Of a stretch of 59,967 nt of DNA, positions 51,119 to 59,962 are shown piece after piece (the stretch's first letter is position 1; each line of letters opens with the position of its first letter). The notes under the pieces are model-generated. The model ran no database searches, had not been told where the DNA came from, and was given only the letters and a program-made list of their open reading frames with translations. The stretch spans positions 1-59,967 of the forward strand of contig NZ_JAHCMB010000037.1 in the NCBI RefSeq assembly GCF_019904155.1. Reading direction: 5' to 3'. The stretch is from Paenibacillus sinensis (lineage in GTDB: Bacteria; Bacillota; Bacilli; Paenibacillales; Paenibacillaceae). The position numbers and the translations under genes are program-made.

Positions 51119-51871
51119 ATGATCATCTGTAAGTCCGAACAGGAACTTGGATTTATGAGAGAAGCGGGACGAATTGTTGCCGAGACACACCGTCTTATGG
51201 CTCAGGCCATAGAGCCTGGAATTACGACCGGAGAGCTCGATAGAATCGCCGATCAATACATTCGCAGTCAAGGTGCTGTGCCGTCATTCAAAGGCTACAA
51301 CGGTTTTCCTGCCAGCATTTGCGCGTCAGTCAACGAACAGTTGGTGCATGGTTTCCCGAATAAACGCAAACTGGTGGAAGGCGATATCGTGTCGCTGGAC
51401 ATCGGAGCGCAGTACAAGGGATACCACGGCGATTCCGCCTGGACCTACGGGGTTGGAACTATTTCCGAAGAAGCCCAGCGTCTGCTGGATGTAACGGAAG
51501 GCTCCCTGTTTGCCGGTCTTGAGCTGGTTAAGCCGGAGGTGCGCCTGTTTACAATCTCCCACGCCATTCAAAAATACATCGAAGACGCCGGCTTCTCGGT
51601 GGTACGCGAGTATGTGGGACACGGCGTTGGGGCAGAACTGCATGAAGAACCGCAAATTCCGAACTATGGCATTGCGGACCGCGGACCGCGGCTGAAGCCA
51701 GGCATGGTGCTTGCGATTGAGCCAATGGTCAATGCCGGCAAACGTTATGTCCGGACGCTGGAAGATAACTGGACGGTCGTTACGGTAGACGGCTCCCTGT
51801 GCGCTCACTTTGAGCACACGGTTGCGGTTACGCCGGATGGCATGGAAATTTTCACTCAACTGAATGCGTAG
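51119..51871 (+). CDS. map: Methionine aminopeptidase, type I
   Basis: The 250-residue enzyme removes N-terminal Met. The two-metal site is intact: D94 and D105 ([13 protein letters not shown]), the histidine in [12 protein letters not shown], and the two glutamates in AIEPM and HFEHTV. ATG at 51119 follows GCGAGGTTAG; the open frame extends upstream over adk but without support. It is four bases after adk. Confidence 0.97.
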   Translation: MIICKSEQELGFMREAGRIVAETHRLMAQAIEPGITTGELDRIADQYIRSQGAVPSFKGYNGFPASICASVNEQLVHGFPNKRKLVEGDIVSLDIGAQYKGYHGDSAWTYGVGTISEEAQRLLDVTEGSLFAGLELVKPEVRLFTISHAIQKYIEDAGFSVVREYVGHGVGAELHEEPQIPNYGIADRGPRLKPGMVLAIEPMVNAGKRYVRTLEDNWTVVTVDGSLCAHFEHTVAVTPDGMEIFTQLNA

Positions 51872-51880
51872 GTGATCGTG

Positions 51881-52189
51881 TTGAATGCCGAGAGCAGCGC
51901 GCAGATCGGTCAAGTGGTGAAGATTCTCAAAGGCAAAGAAGCCGGAGAGATAGCCGTGGTCATCGCTGTTGTAGACAGCAGGTTTGTGTATATTGCGGAC
52001 GGAGGCAAACGAAAGTTTGACAGCCCCAAGAAGAAGAATATTCTTCATCTGGAGCTGACTCCGGTTATCAGCAGTGAAGTTGTGAACAGTCTGAAGGAAA
52101 CCGGCCGGGTCACGAATGGCAAGCTGCGCTTCGCAGTATTGGATTTCGAACGGTCCGCCGGAACAAGCGCTATGAAGAAAGGAGAATAA
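51881..52189 (+). CDS. KOW-domain RNA-binding protein (YbzG-like)
   Basis: The roughly 102-residue protein has an N-terminal KOW-like segment ([23 protein letters not shown]) similar to eukaryotic/archaeal L14e. Bacillus has a related small protein, YbzG, in the same place between map and infA. The start is uncertain: GTG 51872, GTG 51878 and TTG 51881 are all in frame; the last is best spaced from AGGTGAT. An RNA- or ribosome-linked role is likely but not established. Confidence 0.85.
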   Translation: MNAESSAQIGQVVKILKGKEAGEIAVVIAVVDSRFVYIADGGKRKFDSPKKKNILHLELTPVISSEVVNSLKETGRVTNGKLRFAVLDFERSAGTSAMKKGE

Positions 52190-52191
52190 CT

Positions 52192-52407
52192 GTGGCTAAA
52201 GAGGACGTCATTGAAGTGGAAGGCACAGTCATAGAGCCGTTGCCTAACGCGACGTTTAAGGTGGAACTGGAGAACGGTCATCAGATTCTTGCCCATGTAT
52301 CGGGTAAGCTGCGGATGCACTTTATCCGGATTCTGACCGGCGACAAAGTGGTTGTACAGTTATCGCCTTATGATTTGACCAAAGGGCGCATAACGTATCG
52401 GAAATAG
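52192..52407 (+). CDS. infA: Translation initiation factor IF-1
   Basis: The 71-residue OB-fold protein blocks the A site during initiation. [19 protein letters not shown] to GRITYRK is canonical. The start is GTG at 52192 after AAAGGAG, two bases from the previous stop. A 167-base gap with tandem repeats follows. Confidence 0.97.
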   Translation: MAKEDVIEVEGTVIEPLPNATFKVELENGHQILAHVSGKLRMHFIRILTGDKVVVQLSPYDLTKGRITYRK

Positions 52408-52454
52408 ATGGATTCGGGCACTTGCCGCGAGGCGAATGCCGCGTTAATGCCTAT

Positions 52455-52560
52455 GAAGCCAGTTTTACAGCATGTAGAGCTGCGCTTGGACGAAGTCAGT
52501 TTTACTGCCTGTAGAACCATGCTTAGACTTTCGAAGTCGGTTTTGCTGAGCAAAACTTTT
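52455..52560 (+). repeat. Degenerate tandem repeat between infA and rpmJ
   Basis: Three direct repeats begin GAAGCCAGTTTTACAGC (52455), GAAGTCAGTTTTACTGCC (52492) and GAAGTCGGTTTTGCTGAGC (52533), with periods of 37 and 41 bases. The first two units extend through a shared TGTAGA and a GCTT(A/G)GAC end. The third is cut short at the rpmJ ribosome binding site. Confidence 0.75.
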
Positions 52561-52562
52561 AG

Positions 52563-52688
<126 letters not shown>

Positions 52689-52708
52689 AGAAGGGGGTGT
52701 AGCGTAAA

Positions 52709-53077
52709 ATGGCTCGTATAGCTGGAGTGGATTTGCCACGTGACAAACGCGTTGAGATCGCCTTGACTTATATTTTCGGAATCGGTAGAACAACTTCCCA
52801 GAAGATTCTGAAAGAAACAGGGATTGACGTTAACACACGTGTCCGTGATCTGACGGAAGATGAAGTTAGCAAACTGCGTGAAACGATCGACAAATCGGTC
52901 AAAGTGGAAGGCGACCTGCGTCGTGAAATTTCCTTGAATATTAAGCGTCTCACTGAGATCGGCTGCTACCGCGGTGTTCGTCATCGTCGTGGCCTGCCTG
53001 TTCGCGGTCAACGCACCAAGACCAATGCCCGTACCCGGAAAGGCCCGCGTCGTACGGTAGCAAACAAGAAGAAATAA
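52709..53077 (+). CDS. rpsM: Ribosomal protein S13
   Basis: The 122-residue 30S-head protein bridges to L5 and contacts P-site tRNA through its basic tail ([14 protein letters not shown]). [19 protein letters not shown] is canonical. AAGGGGGTG precedes the ATG. Confidence 0.98.
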   Translation: MARIAGVDLPRDKRVEIALTYIFGIGRTTSQKILKETGIDVNTRVRDLTEDEVSKLRETIDKSVKVEGDLRREISLNIKRLTEIGCYRGVRHRRGLPVRGQRTKTNARTRKGPRRTVANKKK

Positions 53078-53096
53078 TAAGGGGTGATAAGAGACA

Positions 53097-53492
53097 ATGG
53101 CTAAACCTAAAAAAGTCGTACGTACAAAGCGTCGCGACCGTAAAAATATCGAATCCGGCGTGGCACATATCCGTTCCACGTTCAACAACACCATCGTTAC
53201 CATCACGGATCCTCATGGCAACGCGATTTCCTGGGCAAGCTCCGGCGGCCAAGGATTCAAGGGTTCCCGTAAGTCGACTCCGTTCGCAGCACAGATGGCA
53301 GCAGAAGTTGCAGCCAAGGCAGCAATGGAGCACGGCATGAAGAACGTCGAAGTTATGGTTAAAGGACCGGGCGCGGGCCGCGAGGCAGCCATCCGTTCCC
53401 TTCAAGCCGCTGGCCTTGAAGTTAACCTCATTAAAGACGTCACTCCGGTTCCACACAATGGATGCCGTCCGCCGAAGCGTCGCCGCGTATAG
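53097..53492 (+). CDS. rpsK: Ribosomal protein S11
   Basis: The 131-residue platform protein ends in [12 protein letters not shown], a family signature. [15 protein letters not shown] is also conserved. AGGGGTGAT precedes the ATG. The 129-base gap to rpoA shows no clear promoter. Confidence 0.98.
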   Translation: MAKPKKVVRTKRRDRKNIESGVAHIRSTFNNTIVTITDPHGNAISWASSGGQGFKGSRKSTPFAAQMAAEVAAKAAMEHGMKNVEVMVKGPGAGREAAIRSLQAAGLEVNLIKDVTPVPHNGCRPPKRRRV

Positions 53493-53621
53493 TGAATCAG
53501 CAATGTGAATGTGGTATAAAACCGGCAACATTTGCTAATAATGCTTGTTTAGGCATACTACATGATACACCTGATGGGGTGACAGTTTCATATAGGAGCG
53601 ACGTTGAAGGAGGGTACACTC

Positions 53622-54566
53622 GTGATAGAAATCGAAAAGCCGAAGATCGAGACCGTAGAAGCCAATGATGAAGGAACCTATGGGAAATTCGTAGTAGAAC
53701 CGCTGGAACGTGGATATGGCACGACTCTGGGGAACTCGCTTCGCCGGATCCTGTTGTCCTCCCTTCCGGGAGCCGCAGTGACCTCGGTCCAAATTGACGG
53801 CGTTCTGCATGAGTTCTCCACCGTTCCCGGCGTAATGGAAGACGTGACCGAAATCATTTTGAACCTCAAAGCTCTTTCCCTGAAGATTCATTCAGACGAA
53901 GAGAAAGTGTTCGAGATTGATGCTGAGGGGGAAGGCGTCGTAACCGCAGGTGACATCCGTGCGGACAGCGATGTTGAGATCCTTAACCCGGACCTTCACA
54001 TTGCAACGCTGGGACCAGGCGCGAGACTTCACATGCGTATTTTTGCAGGCCGAGGTCGCGGCTATGTCCAAGCGGACCGCAACAAGCGCGAAGATCAGCC
54101 GATCGGCGTTATTCCGGTTGATTCCATCTACACTCCGATTTCCCGTGTGAACTACACGATCGACAACACTCGTGTTGGTCAAGTTACCAACTATGACAAG
54201 TTGACGATGGAAATCTGGACGGATGGCAGTATCAGACCGGAAGAGGCTGTCAGCCTCGGGGCCAAAATTTTGAATGAGCATCTTGTTCTCTTCGTAGGTC
54301 TTACCGACGAAGCGAAGGATGCCGAAATTATGGTCGAGAAGGAAGAAGACAAGAAAGAAAAAGTGCTTGAGATGACAATCGAAGAGCTGGATCTCTCGGT
54401 CCGTTCCTATAACTGTCTCAAACGCGCCGGCATCAACACGGTGCAGGAGCTTACCACGAAGACTGAAGAAGATATGATGAAGGTCCGCAACCTGGGCCGC
54501 AAATCTTTGGAAGAAGTTCAAGAGAAGCTCGAAGAGCTCGGTTTGGGTCTCCGCACCGAAGAATAA
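53622..54566 (+). CDS. rpoA: RNA polymerase alpha subunit
   Basis: The 314-residue protein has an N-terminal assembly domain ([19 protein letters not shown]) and a C-terminal DNA/activator-binding domain (about 245-314, [19 protein letters not shown]), joined by an acidic linker. The start is GTG at 53622 ([12 protein letters not shown]), seven bases after AAGGAGGG; an upstream reading would add six residues. Confidence 0.98.
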   Translation: MIEIEKPKIETVEANDEGTYGKFVVEPLERGYGTTLGNSLRRILLSSLPGAAVTSVQIDGVLHEFSTVPGVMEDVTEIILNLKALSLKIHSDEEKVFEIDAEGEGVVTAGDIRADSDVEILNPDLHIATLGPGARLHMRIFAGRGRGYVQADRNKREDQPIGVIPVDSIYTPISRVNYTIDNTRVGQVTNYDKLTMEIWTDGSIRPEEAVSLGAKILNEHLVLFVGLTDEAKDAEIMVEKEEDKKEKVLEMTIEELDLSVRSYNCLKRAGINTVQELTTKTEEDMMKVRNLGRKSLEEVQEKLEELGLGLRTEE

Positions 54567-54600
54567 GCGAGTAGATTGAGTAAGCAGAGGAGGGAAAAAC

Positions 54601-54966
54601 ATGGCATACCAAAAGTTGGGCCGTGATTCCAGTGCGCGTAAAGCGTTGTTCCGCGACCTGGTAACGGACCTGTTCTTATACGAGCGCATCCAAACCACGG
54701 AAGCGAAAGCGAAGGAAGTACGTTCCATCGCTGAAAAACTGATCACCAAAGCGAAGAAAGGCGATCTGCATGCACGTCGTCAAGTCGCTGCATTCGTTCG
54801 TCGTGAAACGGTTGACGGTGAGCAGGACGCTATCCAGAAGCTGTTTGCGGAAATCGCGCCTCGCTACACGGAACGTGCTGGTGGATACACTCGTATCCTG
54901 AAACTCGGACCGCGTCGCGGCGACTCCGCGCCTATGGTTTATCTGGAACTGGTAGACCGCGCGTAA
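54601..54966 (+). CDS. rplQ: Ribosomal protein L17
   Basis: The 121-residue protein, [19 protein letters not shown]..., is canonical and last in the alpha operon. GAGGAGGG precedes the ATG. In related genomes ECF transporter genes usually follow, but here an intergenic stretch does. Confidence 0.98.
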   Translation: MAYQKLGRDSSARKALFRDLVTDLFLYERIQTTEAKAKEVRSIAEKLITKAKKGDLHARRQVAAFVRRETVDGEQDAIQKLFAEIAPRYTERAGGYTRILKLGPRRGDSAPMVYLELVDRA

Positions 54967-55396
54967 GATCAAACAGCAAGTTTCGATTTCCCGATTGGTC
55001 CCTGATCCTGTCTCATCCGGGAAGGAGAGGGATGATCACTGTTAATGTACCAGTGGAATATGGCCCGGCTCTTCTTACGGCTTAAGACAGCCTTTGCCGT
55101 TCAGTAATGTATGAACAGGCAGGATGTTGCAAGCTGGGAGAGACGGCGTCATGTCCCAGCTCCTACTAGGCGGCGTGATCTACCGGATATCTGCATAGGT
55201 GTCCGCCAGTCGTGCAGTAACCGCGGAAATCCGCTTGTTCAATGAAGGAGCTCCCGAAGGGGCTTCTTTTTTTGTGGAGAAGACATGGGTTCATGTGTTA
55301 GGTTATGAGGGAATGATAGGGGGCCAACAAGCAGTTGGGAGTTAGCCCCCTGGCCATGTGTCATTTTTGGGATGTTTGTTGGGGAAGGAGAGCAGC
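54967..55396 (+). other. 430-base structured gap between rplQ and truA
   Basis: No gene is seen on either strand. Hairpins include GTTCA/TGAAC near 55099-55115, CTGGGA/TCCCAG (55134-55159), a terminator (55244-55273) and, beyond it, GGGGGC-c-AAC / GTT-a-GCCCCC (55319-55350). The section before the terminator could be an untranslated RNA or the 3' tail of the alpha operon mRNA. I do not recognise a known RNA family. Confidence 0.5.
55244..55273 (+). terminator. Terminator upstream of truA
   Basis: GAAG-g-AGC-t-CC pairs with GG-g-GCTTC and is followed by eight T. It probably ends the alpha operon. Confidence 0.8.
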
Positions 55397-56176
55397 ATGC
55401 GCAACTTGTTCATGAAAGTGACCTATGACGGCACGAATTACTTCGGTTTTCAGACGCAGCCTGAAGGAAATACGGTTCAGGATTTGCTGGAGCAGGCTGT
55501 GGCCCATCTGACGGGGGAGAGCGTGAAGATTACCGCTTCGGGACGGACGGATGCGGGCGTACATGCCTATGGGCAGCCTTTTAACTTCGAAACGGCTTCG
55601 CAGATTCCCCTGGAGCGCTGGTGCCTCGCCTTAAATGCACGGCTGCCGGAGGATATTGTTGTCACGGAAGCTCATGAAGTGGCGCTCTCCTTCCATTCCC
55701 GCCGGGCAGCCAAACGGAAGACGTACCGATACACAATCAACGGCAACCGGTTCCCGGACCCGTTTCAGCTTCGCTATCAGTTCCATCATCCGGTTGCGCT
55801 TGATGTACAAGCGATGGAAGAAGGACTGAAGAGGCTGATCGGAACCTATGACTATACCTCCTTTGCATCCAGAAAATCGACCAAAACCTCGCATGTCCGC
55901 ACGATCTTCTCTGCGCATATGGAGATTGACCGCAGTATGTGCCGGCCGAATTCCTCGGATCAGGGAGTGATCCATACCTATATAACGGGCAGCGGCTTTC
56001 TGCAGCATATGGTCCGAATTATTATGGGGACACTGATCCTGGTGGGAGAGGGCAAGCGTAAGCCCGAGGATATAGACGGTATTCTGGCTGCGTGTAACCG
56101 TGCGGCGGCCGGTCCTACGGCTATGGCTAAGGGACTTGCGCTCTGGAATGTGAGCTATGAAAATCTTGGGGGGTAG
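55397..56176 (+). CDS. truA: TruA, tRNA pseudouridine38-40 synthase
   Basis: The 259-residue enzyme converts uridines 38-40 in tRNA anticodon stems to pseudouridine. The catalytic aspartate D52 is in SGRTDAGVHA. ATG at 55397 follows GGGGAAGGAG; an upstream reading from 55358 lacks a site. It precedes rplM-rpsI, as in Bacillus. Confidence 0.96.
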   Translation: MRNLFMKVTYDGTNYFGFQTQPEGNTVQDLLEQAVAHLTGESVKITASGRTDAGVHAYGQPFNFETASQIPLERWCLALNARLPEDIVVTEAHEVALSFHSRRAAKRKTYRYTINGNRFPDPFQLRYQFHHPVALDVQAMEEGLKRLIGTYDYTSFASRKSTKTSHVRTIFSAHMEIDRSMCRPNSSDQGVIHTYITGSGFLQHMVRIIMGTLILVGEGKRKPEDIDGILAACNRAAAGPTAMAKGLALWNVSYENLGG

Positions 56177-56222
56177 TTGGATATTTCGGTTCAAAAAAAC
56201 TGGAATAATCCCGAAAAATCCC

Positions 56223-56251
56223 TTGCACTAGCCCGTATTATCATGTAAAAT
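56223..56251 (+). promoter_or_regulatory. Sigma-A promoter of rplM-rpsI
   Basis: TTGCAC at 56223-56228 and TAAAAT at 56246-56251 with a 17-base spacer, 141 bases before rplM. Confidence 0.75.
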
Positions 56252-56392
56252 AAAAGTTGTGTTTTCTTGATGGCTATCCCACAGCCCCGATCAAGATTAC
56301 ACCCTAAATGCTTTACCCGACACTTAAAAATGCAATTTCCATGAGAAATCAGATATACGAGATTTTCGTACGAGAACGAGGAGGAAATATTC
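56252..56392 (+). ncRNA. L13 leader (probable)
   Basis: The rplM leader carries TCTTGATGGC and GCCCCGATCAAGA (56262-56296), which pair as TCTTGAT/ATCAAGA around a GGCTATCCCACAGCC hairpin. The position is that of the L13 leader, a ribosomal protein autoregulatory RNA described upstream of rplM in Firmicutes. Assignment is from position and structure, not from a covariance search. Confidence 0.6.
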
Positions 56393-56830
56393 ATGCGTAC
56401 CACCTACATGGCGAAGCCGAACGAAGTAGAACGCAACTGGCATATCATCGATGCCGAAGGCAAAACACTCGGCCGTCTGGCAAGTGAAGCCGCTGCTCTG
56501 ATCCGCGGCAAGCACAAACCGCAATTCACACCTCATGTTGACACTGGCGATTTCGTTATCGTCATCAACGCTGAGAAGATCCACCTGACCGGCAAGAAAC
56601 TGCAGAACAAGAAATACTACCGTCACTCGCTGCATCCGGGCGGTCTGAAAGTTACGAACGCTCAGGACCTGCTGAACACCAAACCGGAGCGCGTAATCGA
56701 ATCTGCCGTACATGGCATGATTCCTAAGACTCGTCAAGGCAATGCAATGAAGCTGAGACTGAAAGTCTATGCCGGCGCCGAGCATCCACACGCAGCACAA
56801 AAACCTGAAGTTTACGAACTTCGCGGATAA
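56393..56830 (+). CDS. rplM: Ribosomal protein L13
   Basis: The 145-residue protein is an early 50S assembly protein. [17 protein letters not shown] and [15 protein letters not shown] are canonical. CGAGGAGG precedes the ATG. It is followed 18 bases later by rpsI. Confidence 0.98.
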   Translation: MRTTYMAKPNEVERNWHIIDAEGKTLGRLASEAAALIRGKHKPQFTPHVDTGDFVIVINAEKIHLTGKKLQNKKYYRHSLHPGGLKVTNAQDLLNTKPERVIESAVHGMIPKTRQGNAMKLRLKVYAGAEHPHAAQKPEVYELRG

Positions 56831-56848
56831 AATAAGGAGGACAGTTTC

Positions 56849-57241
56849 ATGGCACAAGTACAATACTATGGGACAGGTCGTCGTAAACATTCGGTAGCAC
56901 GTGTACGCCTCGTACCGGGTGAAGGACGCATTGTCATTAACAAACGCGACATCAACGAATATTTTGGTCTGGAAACACTCAAGCTGATCGTTAAGCAACC
57001 GCTGAACCTGACGGAAACGCTGGGCAGCTACGACGTTCTGGTAATCGCTCATGGCGGCGGTATCTCCGGTCAAGCCGGTGCTATCCGTCATGGTATCTCC
57101 CGCGCTCTGCTAAAAGCAGATCCGGAATACCGTTCTTCCCTGAAGAAAGCCGGTTTCCTGACTCGTGACCCACGTATGAAGGAACGTAAGAAATACGGCC
57201 TCAAAGCCGCTCGTCGCGCTCCTCAGTTCTCGAAACGTTAA
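56849..57241 (+). CDS. rpsI: Ribosomal protein S9
   Basis: The 130-residue protein ends in the conserved PQFSKR, whose C-terminal Arg reaches P-site tRNA. AAGGAGG precedes the ATG. The complete, normal C-terminus matters because an integrated element begins just downstream; integration did not truncate S9. Confidence 0.98.
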   Translation: MAQVQYYGTGRRKHSVARVRLVPGEGRIVINKRDINEYFGLETLKLIVKQPLNLTETLGSYDVLVIAHGGGISGQAGAIRHGISRALLKADPEYRSSLKKAGFLTRDPRMKERKKYGLKAARRAPQFSKR

Positions 57242-57266
57242 GAATCGCATAGCATCAAGGAATTTC

Positions 57267-57301
57267 AGCCCTTGGCCGTTTTGGTCAGGGGCTTTAATTT
57301 T
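57267..57301 (+). terminator. Terminator after rpsI
   Basis: AGCCC-TTGGCC pairs with GGTCAG-GGGCT around GTTTT, followed by TTAATTTT. Confidence 0.8.
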
Positions 57302-57318
57302 GTCCACAGGAAGCGCCG

Positions 57319-57339
57319 TGACCATATTTTGACCATATT
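57319..57339. repeat. Direct repeats next to int, probable integrase arm sites
   Basis: TGACCATATT occurs twice, at 57319-57328 and 57330-57339, in an 11-base period directly downstream of the integrase stop. Short direct repeats at this place are typical of arm-type binding sites of tyrosine integrases. The attachment core should lie close by, between the end of rpsI and here. Confidence 0.6.
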
Positions 57340-58539
57340 CTATTCACCTCTTTTGAATTCGACCACATTTGAACCCGTAATCGGCTGCTCGGATTCCATG
57401 AATTTTTCGAACCGGTTGGCCTTGACCTCTTTCACTGCCTTGGTTACGTGAGTATAAACATTCATGGTGATTTTTATGTCGGAGTGGCCTAACTGTTCCT
57501 GTACCTCTTTAATCGTCGCGCCCGCTTCGAATTGCATGGAAGCGTGAGTGTGTCTTAGCCCGTGTACCGTTATGGGATGCAGATTATGTTTCTTTACAAG
57601 TGAGTCTAAGAGGTCATTTGGGTAAGCCAATCTCAATGGAGTTACACCGTCATTCCGAGTGAATAAAAATTTAATTGGCCCAGATTCATTACGTGCTAAT
57701 TGCCGCTCCTTTTGGATTGTGAGGAGTTTCTTAAGCACACCTAGTGTTGTGTCGTCTGCGCGCAGAACGCGCCTTGAGGCGGCCGTTTTGGAGGTGAGAG
57801 TGTAAAATATGCCATCTTCGAAGTATAAAGTTTTGTCGTAGGTAATGGTTTTAGCTTTAAAATCAATATCCAATTCCCCAATTGCAAGAACTTCACCTTT
57901 GCGACCTCCCGTATAGATCGATGTGTGGAAAATCGCATAGTCTCGGTATTCGCATTCTCTCTTTGTAATTCCTAAAAATTTTTTGGCTTCGTGTCTCTCC
58001 CAATAGTTTCGTTCTGAATCGGCGTCTGAAGCATAATGTTCTTCTTCAGGTTTCGGAATTTTAGATTTCTTCATGGGATTAGATTTAATAATGTCTTGCT
58101 CGATTGCAAACTCAAATATTTGGTTGGCATACATCTTCATGTTGTCAACGGTTTTTATCTTTTTGGACATTTTGTTGATTACTTCCTGACAATATGCTTT
58201 TGTAATATCCTTCATCTTCAACTCCCCGAAATGAGGAAGGAGCTGCTGTTTAAATTTAGATTTCACAGATTTTCTAGTAGGTGGCTTGAATCCCGGTGAG
58301 TTCGTTGCATACCAAAGGTTATAAACTTCCTTGAAGGTTACGAATTTGTCCAATACAGTGAATGTTCCATCCGCAATTTCTTTTTCCACTTGAGCAGCAT
58401 CAAGCTGCGCTTCCTTCTTTGTCCTAAACCCTCGTTTTGTAGATGGCTTGCGCTTGCCTGTCTCGGGATTAATTGCCCCATAATACTTATAGAGCCAACG
58501 GGAACCATCTTTCGTTTCATACTTCTGGAAACTCGCCAT
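57340..58539 (-). CDS. int: Tyrosine-recombinase integrase of a mobile element
   Basis: The 399-residue phage/ICE-type integrase has an N-terminal arm-binding domain (about 1-60, FQKYETKDGSRWLYKYY), a SAM-like core-binding domain (about 65-160) and a catalytic domain with R213, K251, H326, R329, H352 and nucleophile Y362 all present. It is oriented toward rpsI at the left edge of the element, the usual arrangement for site-specific integration. AAGGAGGGATC lies upstream of its ATG. AT-richer codon use sets it apart from the neighbouring core genes. Whether the element is a prophage or an integrative conjugative element is not visible. Confidence 0.95.
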   Translation of the reverse strand: MASFQKYETKDGSRWLYKYYGAINPETGKRKPSTKRGFRTKKEAQLDAAQVEKEIADGTFTVLDKFVTFKEVYNLWYATNSPGFKPPTRKSVKSKFKQQLLPHFGELKMKDITKAYCQEVINKMSKKIKTVDNMKMYANQIFEFAIEQDIIKSNPMKKSKIPKPEEEHYASDADSERNYWERHEAKKFLGITKRECEYRDYAIFHTSIYTGGRKGEVLAIGELDIDFKAKTITYDKTLYFEDGIFYTLTSKTAASRRVLRADDTTLGVLKKLLTIQKERQLARNESGPIKFLFTRNDGVTPLRLAYPNDLLDSLVKKHNLHPITVHGLRHTHASMQFEAGATIKEVQEQLGHSDIKITMNVYTHVTKAVKEVKANRFEKFMESEQPITGSNVVEFKRGE

Positions 58540-58555
58540 TTAGCGCGATCCCTCC

Positions 58556-59449
58556 TTACCAATCCAATCTCCGGGTCATTGCTCGATCCCGGGCCATCAA
58601 CATATCCACGCTGTGCATGTGGATAACAAATTTTCTGCGAGACAATCCATATCGGAATAGCAACTCATGCACTTGGAGCGTCACGCAGCCATCGAAGCAT
58701 ACGATATCCTGCTGAAGGACGGAAGTCCCGTCAAAACCTTGCATCTCGTCCTGGTCAATTTCCAGCAATCGTCCGCCGATCGGCAGTTCAATTTCTCGGC
58801 AATTCATCAGCGTCCATTCATCCAGAATCACAATCATCTGCGACGGCCCGTCCAATGTACCGGACGGATCGTAGTAAACCATGAACTGCGGTTCTTGAGG
58901 ATCAATAGGTTTCACCTCCTTTCGTGGAATGCCGGCGGCGGCAGTTTCCGACATCATGGCGCCTTCGGCTTCTCGCCTTACGATCTGGTCATAGCGTTTG
59001 CTGGCAAGCTCTGTCCCGACCGCAAACGTCTCGGCCAATTGGTTTACGGCCTGTTGGCGGTCCGGAGAGAATTCCATCTGCTCAATCATGCTGAAGGGCA
59101 TTAGGGCGTACATAACGAACTGTTCGGCATCTTCTTCCTGATATCTGACGAATGATTCTGGCAAAACAAGTTGGTTTCCATAATGCCGAAGCAGGTGGCC
59201 TAGCTCATGCAAAAAGTCAGCGCGTTGCTCTTGGGGGGAGCGGCGCTCATCCAGCACAATGAGATACTTCCCAAAAGGGGTCAAGAAGGAGGCTCCTTTT
59301 AACGCTTCGATGGTTGTATATTCAACGATGATGTTCATACTTTTAGCGATGTTTGAAATTGTGATATCAACCGGAAGACCGATCTTATGCTGTATGTATA
59401 ATTCCTCAACATAATCCTCCAGATGGGTTCTTTTGTAATGTTTGAACAT
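58556..59449 (-). CDS. ImmA/IrrE-family metallopeptidase
   Basis: The 297-residue protein has the zinc motif HELGH at 81-85 with a downstream acidic residue in YQEEDAEQFVMYALMP, the ImmA/IrrE signature. ImmA of ICEBs1 cleaves the element's Xre-type repressor to switch on excision. The C-terminal 120 or so residues, after AAAGIPRKE, are not part of the usual ImmA core and I do not recognise them. GGAGGTAAC precedes the ATG. It lies between int and the repressor gene, and a LexA-like box is in its 5' region. Confidence 0.9.
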   Translation of the reverse strand: MFKHYKRTHLEDYVEELYIQHKIGLPVDITISNIAKSMNIIVEYTTIEALKGASFLTPFGKYLIVLDERRSPQEQRADFLHELGHLLRHYGNQLVLPESFVRYQEEDAEQFVMYALMPFSMIEQMEFSPDRQQAVNQLAETFAVGTELASKRYDQIVRREAEGAMMSETAAAGIPRKEVKPIDPQEPQFMVYYDPSGTLDGPSQMIVILDEWTLMNCREIELPIGGRLLEIDQDEMQGFDGTSVLQQDIVCFDGCVTLQVHELLFRYGLSRRKFVIHMHSVDMLMARDRAMTRRLDW

Positions 59450-59465
59450 AGTTACCTCCTGATTA

Positions 59466-59479
59466 CGAATGTACGTTCG
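59466..59479. promoter_or_regulatory. LexA (SOS) box-like palindrome
   Basis: CGAATGTACGTTCG differs from the Gram-positive LexA consensus CGAAC-RNRY-GTTCG by one base. On the reverse strand it reads CGAACGTACATTCG and lies 16 bases before the metallopeptidase start. It may instead be an operator for the Xre repressor. Confidence 0.6.
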
Positions 59480-59525
59480 TATGTATGGGTGTGCAGAATC
59501 AGCCTGACAGCTGATGCTACAGAAT

Positions 59526-59897
59526 TTACTTTTCGTCTTCGGAAGAGCGTTTGATTATTTCCCAAACTTTCCGCAAGTCTTTGATTCTTTCTTCAGGAGC
59601 CTCAAGTAGTTCTTTAAAAAATAAACTGTTTTCTGGGTCATTAATAAATGCCTCAAACTCAGTATTCTCTTTAGTTTTATTGTCTAACGAACTTTCGATA
59701 AGAAAATCTGTAGTTACATTGAAGTAGTCTGCAATTATTTGAACTGCTCCCATTCTGGGACTGGTTAAATTATTTTCCCATCGTGAAACCATGCTCTTAC
59801 TGAAAGAAGTGTGGTACTTGCTGTTAATTTCCTTTACGAACTGGTCTAAACTTAACTTTCTATCTGACCTTAGTTTTTTCAAGAGATCACCAAACAT
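59526..59897 (-). CDS. Xre-family repressor of the mobile element
   Basis: The 123-residue protein has an N-terminal helix-turn-helix of the cro/cI type (about 4-65: LLKKLRSDRKLSLDQF, FSKSMVSRWENN, MGAVQIIADYFNV) and an acidic, helical C-terminus. With int and the ImmA-type peptidase next to it, it is the probable maintenance repressor and the likely cleavage target. ATAAGGAGTG precedes the ATG, and a good promoter lies upstream. Confidence 0.93.
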   Translation of the reverse strand: MFGDLLKKLRSDRKLSLDQFVKEINSKYHTSFSKSMVSRWENNLTSPRMGAVQIIADYFNVTTDFLIESSLDNKTKENTEFEAFINDPENSLFFKELLEAPEERIKDLRKVWEIIKRSSEDEK

Positions 59898-59916
59898 GAA
59901 CTACACTCCTTATTAA

Positions 59917-59962
59917 TATTATGTACATCTAATATAATACACGCGTGGTTCCTATTATGCAA
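59917..59962 (-). promoter_or_regulatory. Promoter and putative operator of the Xre repressor
   Basis: On the reverse strand TTGCAT (complement of 59957-59962) and TATTAT (complement of 59934-59939) are 17 bases apart. Just downstream, the palindrome ATGTACAT (59921-59928) lies in TATTAGATGTACATAATA, a plausible repressor-binding site. Any divergent gene would begin beyond the window end. Confidence 0.7.

Noticed and set aside
55140..55275. T-box-like AACCGCGG followed by a terminator before truA
   Set aside because: The full T-box consensus (GGGTGGNACCGCG), the stem I AGTA sequence and a specifier pattern are missing, and truA is not an amino acid gene.
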